Assembly (NCBI GenBank): GCA_045592445.1
Contig: JAZNUV010000017.1
Span: forward strand, 1-9,780
DNA: 9,780 bases
Direction of reading: 5' to 3'
Source: JAQXGO01 sp045592445
Lineage (GTDB): Bacteria > Bacillota > Clostridia > UMGS1883 > UMGS1540
Shown here: in pieces, positions 1-7,407 of the stretch
How positions within the stretch are numbered: position 1 is the stretch's first letter
Layout: every line of letters begins with the position of its first letter
Program-made: the position numbers and the translations under genes
Notes under the pieces: generated by a model
The model's input: only the letters and a program-made list of their open reading frames with translations
Told to the model about the DNA's origin: nothing
The model's database searches: none

Positions 1-933
1 GATGTTGTCAAGGTAGGAGACGAGGTAGAGGTTTATGTGTATCGCGTGAGCGATTTGGAAGGAACCGTCGGTCTTTCCATTAAAAAATTGGCTGCAATCA
101 AAGGCTGGAAAACTGTAAATGATGCTTTTGAAAACGGCGAGGATTTGAAGGGTAAAATCGTTGAGGTTGTAAATGGTGGCGTCATTGCTGTGACAAATGG
201 TGTACGGGTATTTATTCCGGCATCGCAAGCAAATGACAGATACTTAAACGACCTGAGCGTGCTTGTTGGCAAGGATGTGCCGATTCGAATTATTGATATA
301 AATAAAGCACGTCGCAAAATTGTCGGTTCTGTTAAAGCAATTCTTGTGGAAGAGAAAGAACGCGCTCTGCAGGAATTCTGGGCAAAATATGACGCCGGCG
401 AGAGAACCTTTAAAGGAACAGTGAAAACATTAACTGCATTTGGTGTGTTTGTTGATATTGGCGGCATTGATGGACTTGTTCATATTTCTGAACTTTCCTG
501 GAAACATATTAAGAATCCTGCAGAGGTTGTTTCTGTTGGTGATGAAATGGAAGTTACAGTACTGGAAGCAAACCGCGAAACAGGTAAAATTTCGCTTGGT
601 TATAAAAAGCCCGAGGATAACCCGTGGGAAATTGCAAAGGACAAGCTGCACGTAGATGATGTTGTACAAGTCAAAATTGTACGTTTAGTACAGTTTGGCG
701 CATTTGCAGAAATTATTCCCGGTATTGACGGCTTAATCCATATTTCTCAGATTGCAAACAAGCGTATCGGTAAACCGGCAGATGTTCTTACAGTCGGACA
801 GACGGTAGATGCAATGATTACAGATATCAATTGGGAAACCAAGAAAGTTGCGTTGAGTATCCGCGCACTTATGCCGGAAGAAGCTGCCGTTGAAGAAACC
901 GAAGAAGCAAACGCAGAAACTGTTGAAGAATAA
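1..933 (+). CDS. rpsA: S1-repeat RNA-binding protein, RpsA-like (5' end outside window)
   Basis: The reading frame is open from base 1 to the TAA at 931-933, giving the last 310 residues. It shows the end of one S1 domain (about residues 1-33), then three more at about 46-115, 133-203 and 217-289, and an acidic Glu-rich tail (292-310). The third and fourth carry the typical S1 signature (GVFVDIGGIDGLVHISEL and a variant with GLIHISQI). The second is degenerate, as is usual for this position in Firmicute homologues. S1 proteins bind single-stranded mRNA and help its recruitment to the 30S subunit, though in Gram-positives the role is less clear. In many Clostridia this four-S1 unit is the C-terminal half of an IspH (HMBPP reductase)-S1 fusion. 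Whether that holds here depends on sequence upstream of the window. A terminator follows directly. The family call is secure; identity as the true ribosomal S1 is less so. Confidence 0.88.
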   Translation, partial: DVVKVGDEVEVYVYRVSDLEGTVGLSIKKLAAIKGWKTVNDAFENGEDLKGKIVEVVNGGVIAVTNGVRVFIPASQANDRYLNDLSVLVGKDVPIRIIDINKARRKIVGSVKAILVEEKERALQEFWAKYDAGERTFKGTVKTLTAFGVFVDIGGIDGLVHISELSWKHIKNPAEVVSVGDEMEVTVLEANRETGKISLGYKKPEDNPWEIAKDKLHVDDVVQVKIVRLVQFGAFAEIIPGIDGLIHISQIANKRIGKPADVLTVGQTVDAMITDINWETKKVALSIRALMPEEAAVEETEEANAETVEE

Positions 934-944
934 ATAAAATTTTT

Positions 945-974
945 AAAAAGTAGGCATAATTGCCTACTTTTTTT
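945..974 (+). terminator. Rho-independent terminator after the S1 gene
   Basis: A perfect 12-bp inverted repeat (945-956 with 961-972), TAAT loop, core AGTAGGCA/TGCCTACT, runs into a T tract ending at 974. It starts 11 bp after the stop codon and separates the S1 gene from the murA transcription unit. Confidence 0.93.
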
Positions 975-1013
975 CGTGCAGAAAGAAAAAAGTTTAGAAT
1001 ATCTAAAAAGGGA

Positions 1014-1042
1014 TTGATTTCCTACAAAAAATTTGATATACT
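1014..1042 (+). promoter_or_regulatory. Sigma-A type promoter for murA and downstream genes
   Basis: A TTGATT -35 box (1014-1019) and a TATACT -10 box (1037-1042) are separated by exactly 17 bp in AT-rich DNA. Transcription would start near 1049, leaving a leader of about 93 nt before murA. No other comparably good promoter was found up to the end of lplA. Confidence 0.75.
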
Positions 1043-1079
1043 ATTATAGATAGAAAATGAATATAAATCTTAAAAATCC

Positions 1080-1098
1080 AAGTCGTATTTCACGACTT
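1080..1098 (+). promoter_or_regulatory. Hairpin in the murA leader
   Basis: A perfect 7-bp inverted repeat, AAGTCGT (1080-1086) and ACGACTT (1092-1098), with a 5-nt loop lies inside the predicted 5' leader. No T tract follows, so it is not a terminator by itself. It might stabilise the mRNA, influence ribosome loading or be a protein-binding palindrome. The sequence shows the symmetry only; a role is inference. Confidence 0.4.
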
Positions 1099-1141
1099 AT
1101 TACATGGAAAAGATTACTTCACTTGAAAGACGGTGTGATGT

Positions 1142-2398
1142 TTGGAAAAGCTACGCATACAAGGGGGAAATAAACTGCATGGTAGAATCCATGTCAGCGG
1201 CGCAAAAAATGCGGCGGTGGCAATTATACCTGCAGTACTGCTCGTTGAAGGGAAATGCCGAATTGAAAATATTCCGCAGATTAAAGATGTGGATGCGATT
1301 GTTAGAATTTTAGAGTATTTGGGTGCAAAGGTCGAAAAACCGTCGGCAGATGTTTTGGAGATAGACGCTACACCTGTCGATACCTATATGGCGGATTGTG
1401 AACTTGCACAGTCCATGCGCGCTTCCTATTATCTTTTGGGGGCACTTTTGGGAAGGCTTGGGCATGCCCGTGTGCGGATGCCCGGCGGTTGCAATTTTGG
1501 CTCGCGTCCGATTGATTTGCACATCAAGGGTTTTGAGGCACTGGGCGCGAAGGTATCCATTGAGAGAGATGATGTGATTGCACATGCAGGCCAACTGACG
1601 GCAAACTCTGTGTACCTGGATTTTCCGAGCGTAGGTGCGACAATCAATATTATGCTTGCGGCATGTCGTGCCGTGGGCACTACAACGATAGAAAATGCGG
1701 CGAAGGAACCGCATGTTGTAGATTTGGCTAATTTCCTAAATCAAATGGGGGCAAACATTAAAGGCGCGGGGACGGATGTTATCCGTATTAAAGGAGTCCG
1801 CAAATTGGGTGGCGGTACCTATAGCATTATTCCGGATCAGATTGAAGCAGGCACATACATGATTGCGGCTGCGGCTGTGGGTGGAGATGTTATTGTTGAA
1901 AATATCATCCCCAAACATATGGAATCGCTGACGGCGAAGCTTTGTGAAGTGGGTGCTGAAATCGAAGAAATGGATGATGCTATCCGTGTTTGCTCGGATG
2001 GGAAATTAAATAAAATCAATTTAAAAACAATGCCGTATCCGGGATTCCCGACGGATTTGCAACCGCAAATGGTCACACTTTTAACAGGTGCAAAAGGAAC
2101 AAGTGTTGTGACTGAAGCTGTGTGGGAGTCTCGCTTTCAATATGTGGAGGAGCTTCGTCGTTTTGGCGCAGATATTGTGATTGCAGACGAGCGCGCCATT
2201 ATTCATGGTGTTGAGAAACTTTCGGGTGCAGAAGTAAAAGCGACAGACCTACGTGCAGGTGCCAGCATGATCATTGCTGGGCTTGTTGCAGAAGGCTATA
2301 CAAAAATTGAAAACGTCTCACACATTGACCGCGGCTATGAAAATCTGGTTGAAAAGCTTACTAAAGTTGGTGCGATGATTGAGCGAATTGATGAATAG
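1142..2398 (+). CDS. murA: UDP-N-acetylglucosamine 1-carboxyvinyltransferase (MurA)
   Basis: MurA transfers enolpyruvate from PEP to UDP-GlcNAc, the first committed cytoplasmic step of peptidoglycan synthesis and the target of fosfomycin. The 418-residue length is normal for the family. Key residues fall at or near E. coli numbering: Lys22-Asn23 in SGAKN, the catalytic Cys117 in the PGGCNFGSRPIDLH loop (Cys115 in E. coli; Cys here, so fosfomycin sensitivity at this site is expected), Asp305 in PGFPTDLQPQ, Arg371 in DLRAGA and Arg397 in HIDRGY. The start is a TTG: an in-frame TGA at 1136-1138 excludes anything upstream, and this start gives the usual N-terminus (MEKLRIQGGNKLHG). The Shine-Dalgarno is weak, so translation may be limited. 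It heads a same-strand run, and yycJ follows after 9 bp. Many Firmicutes have two MurA paralogues; which one this is cannot be told. Confidence 0.97.
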   Translation: MEKLRIQGGNKLHGRIHVSGAKNAAVAIIPAVLLVEGKCRIENIPQIKDVDAIVRILEYLGAKVEKPSADVLEIDATPVDTYMADCELAQSMRASYYLLGALLGRLGHARVRMPGGCNFGSRPIDLHIKGFEALGAKVSIERDDVIAHAGQLTANSVYLDFPSVGATINIMLAACRAVGTTTIENAAKEPHVVDLANFLNQMGANIKGAGTDVIRIKGVRKLGGGTYSIIPDQIEAGTYMIAAAAVGGDVIVENIIPKHMESLTAKLCEVGAEIEEMDDAIRVCSDGKLNKINLKTMPYPGFPTDLQPQMVTLLTGAKGTSVVTEAVWESRFQYVEELRRFGADIVIADERAIIHGVEKLSGAEVKATDLRAGASMIIAGLVAEGYTKIENVSHIDRGYENLVEKLTKVGAMIERIDE

Positions 2399-2407
2399 AG
2401 GAGAAAT

Positions 2408-3169
2408 ATGTGCAGGTTAACGCCGCTTTTTAGTGGTAGCAGTGGAAATTGCACGTTAATTGAATGTGCCGGAACTTCACTTCTGGTTGACGCAGGTGTA
2501 AGTTGCAAAAAAATAGAAAACAGCTTGCAGGGAATTGGAAAGTCCATGCACGATATTGCAGGAATTTTAATAACGCATGAACATAATGACCATATTATGT
2601 CCGTTGGTAGTTTGTCGCGCAAATATAAGATACCTGTATATGCGAGCTACGGAACGTGGGAGGCGATGTGCAATACAATTGGCAAGGTACATGCCATTCG
2701 GGCAATTAAACCCGCTACGGCATTTTCTGTCGGTAATATAGAGATAGGTGCATTCCTATTGCCGCATGATGCAGCAGAGCCGGTTGGTTATAATTTTTTT
2801 GCAGAGGATAAAAAACTGACGATAGCAACGGACTTAGGTGAAATGAATGAAGCTGTTTTTTTGTCGCTGACGGGAAGTGATTCAATTTTACTGGAAGCGA
2901 ATTATGATAAGGATATGCTGGAAAACGGGAAATATCCTTACGTATTAAAAAATAGAATTGCTGGAAAAAAAGGTCACCTTTCCAATGCGGAGGCAGCAAC
3001 TGTTGCGGCAAGGCTTGTGTGTTTAGGGACGAAACAAATTATTTTGGGGCATCTTAGCCGTGAAAACAATAAACCTGAACTTGCATACGATGTCGTACAA
3101 AACGAATTGAAAAAGTGTGGAATTTGTGTAGAGAAGGATGTGTGCCTGACGGTAGCAAACCGTGCATAG
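2408..3169 (+). CDS. yycJ: Metallo-beta-lactamase-fold hydrolase, YycJ/WalJ type
   Basis: A 253-residue single-domain protein with the N-terminal family pattern FSGSSGNCTLIE, then LLVDAG (about 25-30) and the metal-binding HxHxDH motif in ITHEHNDHI (His57, His59, Asp61, His62). Later ligands are plausibly His in LLPHDAAEPVGY and in LGHLSREN, and IATDLGEM supplies the bridging Asp. YycJ/WalJ proteins are cytoplasmic phosphodiesterase- or nuclease-like hydrolases; in Bacilli the gene sits in the walRK cell-wall regulon, and effects on wall homeostasis and DNA repair have been reported. Here it stands next to murA, which keeps the envelope theme. The start ATG has GAGGAG at 2398-2403, overlapping the murA stop, so the two are probably cotranscribed and perhaps translationally coupled. 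The fold is certain; the exact substrate is not known. Confidence 0.9.
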   Translation: MCRLTPLFSGSSGNCTLIECAGTSLLVDAGVSCKKIENSLQGIGKSMHDIAGILITHEHNDHIMSVGSLSRKYKIPVYASYGTWEAMCNTIGKVHAIRAIKPATAFSVGNIEIGAFLLPHDAAEPVGYNFFAEDKKLTIATDLGEMNEAVFLSLTGSDSILLEANYDKDMLENGKYPYVLKNRIAGKKGHLSNAEAATVAARLVCLGTKQIILGHLSRENNKPELAYDVVQNELKKCGICVEKDVCLTVANRA

Positions 3170-3187
3170 GCGCATAGAGGTTTTAAA

Positions 3188-3709
3188 ATGAAAAAATTTA
3201 TAATTTTATTTCTTTCCGTAGCATTGGTGCTTGGGGTATCTTATAAAATATATACGATAGCCATGGAACAGATGATTCGCGTTGCGGTTACCAAACTCAC
3301 CGATACAGATGGAAATGATATAAATGTGCAAGACCTTATAGACTCTGTAAAAATGAATATTGGCGAACTGGATTCGGGTGAGACAAACATACCATCATCC
3401 ACTGAAACACCGATGGTATCTGAGCTTCCTTCAGAATCATCAAATGTGACGGATATGCCAAAACAAACGGAAAAGCCAAAGCAGAACACAGGTGAGCCTT
3501 CTTCACTTAAAAGTCTGCCGTCGGAGGAAAGGTCGTTTGTTATGAGTATATACGGAAGGTTTTCGGGAGGAGAAATCAGTCGCGTTTCGGCGATGCTTAA
3601 CGGGGGTCTTACACCGCAAGAAAAACAAGAGATTAAATCAATTGTTTACAGCAAGGTTTCAGCAGCGGAAATTTCAAAGCTTTACGCTATTGCGGATAAA
3701 TTACGGTAG
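3188..3709 (+). CDS. Uncharacterised membrane-anchored protein with a duplicated C-terminal helical motif
   Basis: I do not recognise this 173-residue protein. It starts with MKK and one hydrophobic stretch (about residues 4-26) without a clear signal-peptidase or lipobox site, so a single-pass anchor with the rest outside is likely. Residues about 62-108 form a low-complexity linker rich in Ser, Thr, Pro, Glu and Asn. The C-terminal 65 residues look helical and contain a motif twice, 32 residues apart: YGRFSGGEISRVSAM (from Tyr122) and YSKVSAAEISKLYAI (from Tyr154). It has a ribosome binding site, AGAGG at 3176-3180, and starts 18 bp after yycJ. Linker and anchor suggest an extracytoplasmic role, perhaps at the wall given murA and yycJ upstream, but this is inference from context only. 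Confidence 0.8.
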   Translation: MKKFIILFLSVALVLGVSYKIYTIAMEQMIRVAVTKLTDTDGNDINVQDLIDSVKMNIGELDSGETNIPSSTETPMVSELPSESSNVTDMPKQTEKPKQNTGEPSSLKSLPSEERSFVMSIYGRFSGGEISRVSAMLNGGLTPQEKQEIKSIVYSKVSAAEISKLYAIADKLR

Positions 3710-3811
3710 TAAAAATAAAAGAATAATTCTGTTTTTGCTGGACCTTAAATCATTTGAGAAGGATAGATTATTTTACGTAACTGAATAAATTGCAAAAAAG
3801 GAGAAATCATT

Positions 3812-5767
3812 ATGAAACAACTGATTGAAATGTCACATAAATACGGAGGGGATTCGGCATACGTTCAGGCAAGTGGCGGGAATACGTCCATGAAAGATGA
3901 AAAATATTTATATATTAAAACATCAGGTTCTTCTCTTGCGGATGTTACAGAGGCTGATTTTGTTAAAATAAATCGCGCCATGCTTGATGCAGTGTGGGAA
4001 AAGACATATTCAAGCGATGTGAAAGAACGCGAAAAACAAGTTTTTGAAGATTTAATGTGTGCCACGATGGAAGTCGGCAAACGCCCTAGTGTTGAAACTT
4101 TTTTACACAATCTTTTTCCTTATAAGTATGTAGTGCATCTACACCCTGCCTTGGTCAACGGGCTTACATACTCGCAAGAAGGGCAGAAAATAACGGAAAA
4201 TTTATTTGGTAAGGATGCTATTTGGATTTCTGAAACGGAACCCGGATATGTGTTAGCAAGCACAGTTCGTAATGCAATGCTTACGTATAAAGAGCAATAC
4301 GGAAAAGATGTCTCGATTATCTTTTTGCAAAATCATGGTGTCGTTGTTGCATCGGATACAGAAGAAGGGATTGACACATTATGTGATTTTATGATTCGTA
4401 CGATTCAATCAAAAGTGATTGCAGAACCGGATTTTTCTGAAACAGAAACAGATAAGGCACGTGCGGCATGCATTGCCCCTATGCTTCGTATGAAACTGTG
4501 GGATTCAGCAAGTTCTGTAGTTACGTTTGTACATAATCATGCAGTCGGGGCCTTCATACAAAATAAAGAAACATTTGAAGCGGTTGCTTTTCCTTTTACA
4601 CCTGATCATATTGCATACTGCAAAGCAAAGTATTTGTTTGTAGATGCGGTGGAGGATATGGATGCGCAATATGCAATCATAGAAGAAAAAATAGATGATT
4701 TTCAGAAAGAAAATGGCTATATGCCTCGGATTATCGCGATACAAGGGCTCGGTGTATTTGCACACGGTACGTGTAAAAAAACGGCGGATTATGCAAAAGA
4801 TTTGTTTTTAGATGCAGTTAAGATTGCTTCATATGCCGTGTCTTTTGGCGGAAGAAAACCGATGGGAAAAAATTTCGTTGAATATATTGAAAATTTGGAA
4901 GCGGAACGTTATAAAGGCAGCGTTGCAGCTTGCTCAACGTGTGGCCGTATCAATGAGAAAATAGCAGTGGTTACGGGAAGTGCACAAGGCTTCGGACAAG
5001 GTATTGCCGAGGAAATGATTGGCGAAGGCGCAAATGTTGTAATTGCAGACATGAATACTGCACTTGCAGAGCAGAATGCAGCACGCCTTTCTGATCTATA
5101 TGGAAAAGGTAAGGCTGTTGCTGTTACAGTAAACGTAGGTGATGAAGCGTCGGTACAGAATATGTTTATTGACACTGTACTTGCCTATGGTGGTTTAGAT
5201 GTTTTAGTGAATAATGCGGGTATTGTACGCGCGGGCACTTTAGAGGAAATGACAGTTGACATGCTCGAATTGGTTACGAAAGTAAACTATACAGCGTATT
5301 TTCTCTGCGTAAAGTATGCCGTTCAATATATGAAGATTCAAAATCGTTTTGCACCGGAATACTTTATGGATATTATCCAGATTAACTCGAAATCCGGTCT
5401 CGCCGGCAGTAACAAAAACTTTGCATATGCAGGTAGTAAATTTGGCGGGATTGGACTTACACAGAGCTTTGCGCTTGAACTTACACCCTTTAATATTAAG
5501 GTTAATGCGATTTGCCCGGGAAATTTCCTGGACGGTCCCTTGTGGACAGACCCCGAAAAAGGTTTGTTTGTACAGTACCTGAAGGCAGGTAAAGTACCGG
5601 GGGCAAAAACAGTTGAGGATGTAAAACGTGCCTATGAATCGAAGGTACCGATGAATCGCGGTTGTCGTACGCCTGATGTTGTCCGTGCGATTTACTACTG
5701 CATGGAGCAAGAGTATGAAACGGGACAGGCAATTCCTGTTACCGGCGGTCAGGAAATGTTAAAATAG
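3812..5767 (+). CDS. Class II aldolase / short-chain dehydrogenase fusion
   Basis: The 651-residue protein joins two enzymes. Residues about 1-370 are a class II (zinc) aldolase/adducin-type unit: SGGNTS and KTSGSS phosphate-binding motifs (20-41), metal ligands His109 and His111 (HLHP) and His175 (QNHG), with Glu95 as the likely acid/base, and an extended second half (PFTPDH, about 261-266; QGLGVFAHGT, 311-320) like that of rhamnulose-phosphate aldolase/dehydrogenase fusions. Residues about 383-651 are a complete SDR: TGSAQGFGQG nucleotide loop (388 on), NNAG (467-470), Ser526, Tyr539 and Lys543. Its C-terminus (KVPMNRGC, TGQAIPVTGGQ) recalls sorbitol-6-phosphate 2-dehydrogenase (SrlD). Likely job: cleave a ketose-1-phosphate or analogue to DHAP plus an aldehyde and oxidise or reduce a product or precursor. 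The substrate is unknown. A strong AAGGAG precedes the ATG. The 102-bp gap upstream holds only a short palindrome and no convincing promoter. Confidence 0.88.
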   Translation: MKQLIEMSHKYGGDSAYVQASGGNTSMKDEKYLYIKTSGSSLADVTEADFVKINRAMLDAVWEKTYSSDVKEREKQVFEDLMCATMEVGKRPSVETFLHNLFPYKYVVHLHPALVNGLTYSQEGQKITENLFGKDAIWISETEPGYVLASTVRNAMLTYKEQYGKDVSIIFLQNHGVVVASDTEEGIDTLCDFMIRTIQSKVIAEPDFSETETDKARAACIAPMLRMKLWDSASSVVTFVHNHAVGAFIQNKETFEAVAFPFTPDHIAYCKAKYLFVDAVEDMDAQYAIIEEKIDDFQKENGYMPRIIAIQGLGVFAHGTCKKTADYAKDLFLDAVKIASYAVSFGGRKPMGKNFVEYIENLEAERYKGSVAACSTCGRINEKIAVVTGSAQGFGQGIAEEMIGEGANVVIADMNTALAEQNAARLSDLYGKGKAVAVTVNVGDEASVQNMFIDTVLAYGGLDVLVNNAGIVRAGTLEEMTVDMLELVTKVNYTAYFLCVKYAVQYMKIQNRFAPEYFMDIIQINSKSGLAGSNKNFAYAGSKFGGIGLTQSFALELTPFNIKVNAICPGNFLDGPLWTDPEKGLFVQYLKAGKVPGAKTVEDVKRAYESKVPMNRGCRTPDVVRAIYYCMEQEYETGQAIPVTGGQEMLK

Positions 5768-5780
5768 AGGAGGCGGAAAA

Positions 5781-6917
5781 GTGGAAACTTTGCTTAATGA
5801 TAAAAACGTACAGGTGCGCCTTGACGCGCTAAAAAATCTTGTAGAAAAAACACCCGCACCCGAAAATGGCGGGCATGTAAATAATCACATACACACAACG
5901 TATTCTTTTTCACCATATTCGCCTACAAAAGCCATTTGGATGGCAAGACAAAGCGGATTAACTACCGCCGGAATTATGGACCATGATTCTGTAGGCGGTT
6001 GCCGTGAATTTATTGAGGCAGGAAAGATCGCAGGGCTTGCAACAACAATTGGCGTAGAATGTCGCTGTGACTTTTCCAATACTAAGATAGGCGACCGTCG
6101 CATCAACAATCCTGATCAGGATTCCATTGCGTATGTAACGATACATGCAATTCCACATAAAAATATTGACAAGGTTGCTGCTTTTTTTGCGCCGTATACG
6201 GAAAAAAGAAATATAAGAAATCGTAAAATGATTGAAAAAATCAATGCGCTTATGCCGGTGCAGATTGATTTTGAAAAGGATGTTGTTCCGCTATCAAATT
6301 ATCATGAGGGTGGCAGTATTACAGAACGTCATATATTGTTTGCATTGGCACTGAAATTGCTTGCGCATACTGAGGATGTTGTGGGACTATTGGAAAGCCT
6401 TGGCACTGTAATTTCAGATAAGGCGCGCGCTCAGCTTTCTGACACAGAAAATCCGCACAAGGCGTATGATCTTTTAGGCGTTTTGAAAAGCAGTCTGATT
6501 GAAAAAATTTATATAGATGCTACAGATGAATGTCCCGATGTGCGTGAGGTGGTTGCACTTGCAAAATCGGTTGATGCAATAATTTGCTATGCATATCTCG
6601 GAGATGTTGGAGATTCTGTAACAGGAGATAAGAAAACACAAAAGTTTGAGGACGATTATTTGCCGCAACTTTTTGAAACAATTTCTGCATTAGGATTTGA
6701 CGGTGTGACATATATGCCATCTCGCAACACGATGGAGCAGCTTATGCGACTTAAGGATTTTTGTACGCAATACAAACTGATGGAAGTATCGGGCGAGGAC
6801 ATCAATTCTCCGCGGCAGAGCTTTGTCTGTAAGGCACTTGAAAATCCCATATTTGCAAATTTGATTGATTCAACATGGGAACTAATCCGTCATGAAAATA
6901 GCTTCGAGGAGATGTAA
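5781..6917 (+). CDS. PHP-domain metal-dependent phosphoesterase, TrpH-like with altered metal site
   Basis: A 378-residue protein with the PHP fold. Motifs in order: HIHTTYSFSPYSP (His36, His38), GIMDHDSVGG (Asp67, His68, Asp69), GVECRC (Glu93), VTIHAIPH (His122), ITERHILFALA (His184, the TrpH-type R-x-H) and GEDINSPRQSF (Asp340). Two places differ from canonical PHP enzymes: the usual late AHP is YAYLGD (about 270-275), and the final D-x-H is D-x-N (Asn342). PHP proteins of this class hydrolyse phosphomonoesters or nucleotide bisphosphates. Here a role on the aldolase partner's substrate or product is inferred from the 13-bp spacing and shared strand. The start is GTG with GGAGG at 5769-5773, seven bases away. 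The N-terminal 30 residues precede the PHP core. The coaD ribosome binding site lies in its last codons. Family call secure, activity uncertain. Confidence 0.85.
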   Translation: METLLNDKNVQVRLDALKNLVEKTPAPENGGHVNNHIHTTYSFSPYSPTKAIWMARQSGLTTAGIMDHDSVGGCREFIEAGKIAGLATTIGVECRCDFSNTKIGDRRINNPDQDSIAYVTIHAIPHKNIDKVAAFFAPYTEKRNIRNRKMIEKINALMPVQIDFEKDVVPLSNYHEGGSITERHILFALALKLLAHTEDVVGLLESLGTVISDKARAQLSDTENPHKAYDLLGVLKSSLIEKIYIDATDECPDVREVVALAKSVDAIICYAYLGDVGDSVTGDKKTQKFEDDYLPQLFETISALGFDGVTYMPSRNTMEQLMRLKDFCTQYKLMEVSGEDINSPRQSFVCKALENPIFANLIDSTWELIRHENSFEEM

Positions 6918-6920
6918 ATC

Positions 6921-7406
6921 ATGAAAATTGCGGTTTATCCCGGCAGTTTTGATCCTGTTACAAACGGGCATGTAGATATTATAGAACGTAGTGCACGCGT
7001 GTTCGATAAGGTGTATGTTGCAATTTTGCAAAACAGTACAAAAAACCCGCTTTTTTCCGTTTCTGAAAGAAAAGAACTGATTACGCGTGTTACAAAGCAT
7101 ATCCCGAATATTGAAGTTACAGACTTTGGCGGCCTTTTGGTTGATTTCATGAAGGAAAAAGAAGCTTCTGTCATCGTGAAGGGACTTCGCGCAGTCAGTG
7201 ATTTTGAGTATGAGTTTCAGATGGCACTCACAAATCGTCAACTTGCCCCCAATATCGAAACATTTTTTATGATGACGAGTGCACAAAATCAGTATTTAAG
7301 TTCCAGCATTGTAAAAGAAATTGCGAAATATCGTGGCAGCTTAGAGGGACTTGTGCCAACAGAAATTCGCGAGGACATTTACAGAAAAATTGATGGGAAG
7401 AGATAG
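6921..7406 (+). CDS. coaD: Phosphopantetheine adenylyltransferase (CoaD)
   Basis: CoaD adenylates 4'-phosphopantetheine with ATP to dephospho-CoA, the penultimate step of coenzyme A synthesis, as a cytosolic hexamer. The 161-residue length is typical. It begins MKIAVYPGSFDPVTNGH, with the nucleotidyltransferase T-x-G-H motif at residues 15-18. The family pattern continues with VKGLRAVSDFEYEFQMA, the NRQLAP segment and the ATP-site LSSSIVKEIA, which stands for the usual ISSTLVRE. GAGGAG (6906-6911), inside the end of the PHP gene, serves the ATG, and only three bases separate the two genes. This suggests cotranscription. In many Firmicutes coaD follows rsmD, which is absent here. lplA follows after one base. 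Confidence 0.97.
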   Translation: MKIAVYPGSFDPVTNGHVDIIERSARVFDKVYVAILQNSTKNPLFSVSERKELITRVTKHIPNIEVTDFGGLLVDFMKEKEASVIVKGLRAVSDFEYEFQMALTNRQLAPNIETFFMMTSAQNQYLSSSIVKEIAKYRGSLEGLVPTEIREDIYRKIDGKR

Positions 7407-7407
7407 A

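Noticed and set aside
1104..1313. ATG-initiated 69-codon frame overlapping the start of murA
   Set aside because: It has no ribosome binding site or family similarity, and most of it lies over conserved MurA codons in another frame.
3720..3730. AGAATAATTCT palindrome between the membrane protein and the aldolase
   Set aside because: Five-base arms in AT-rich DNA are expected by chance; there is no T tract behind it and no promoter boxes around it to suggest an operator.
5240..5710. 156-codon minus-strand frame inside the aldolase/SDR gene
   Set aside because: It is antisense to the strongly conserved SDR domain and shows no recognisable motifs or ribosome binding site.
7351..7407. Longer lplA start overlapping coaD
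   Set aside because: The ATG at 7408 has a ribosome binding site and gives the standard LplA N-terminus; the 19 extra codons are coaD sequence in another frame.
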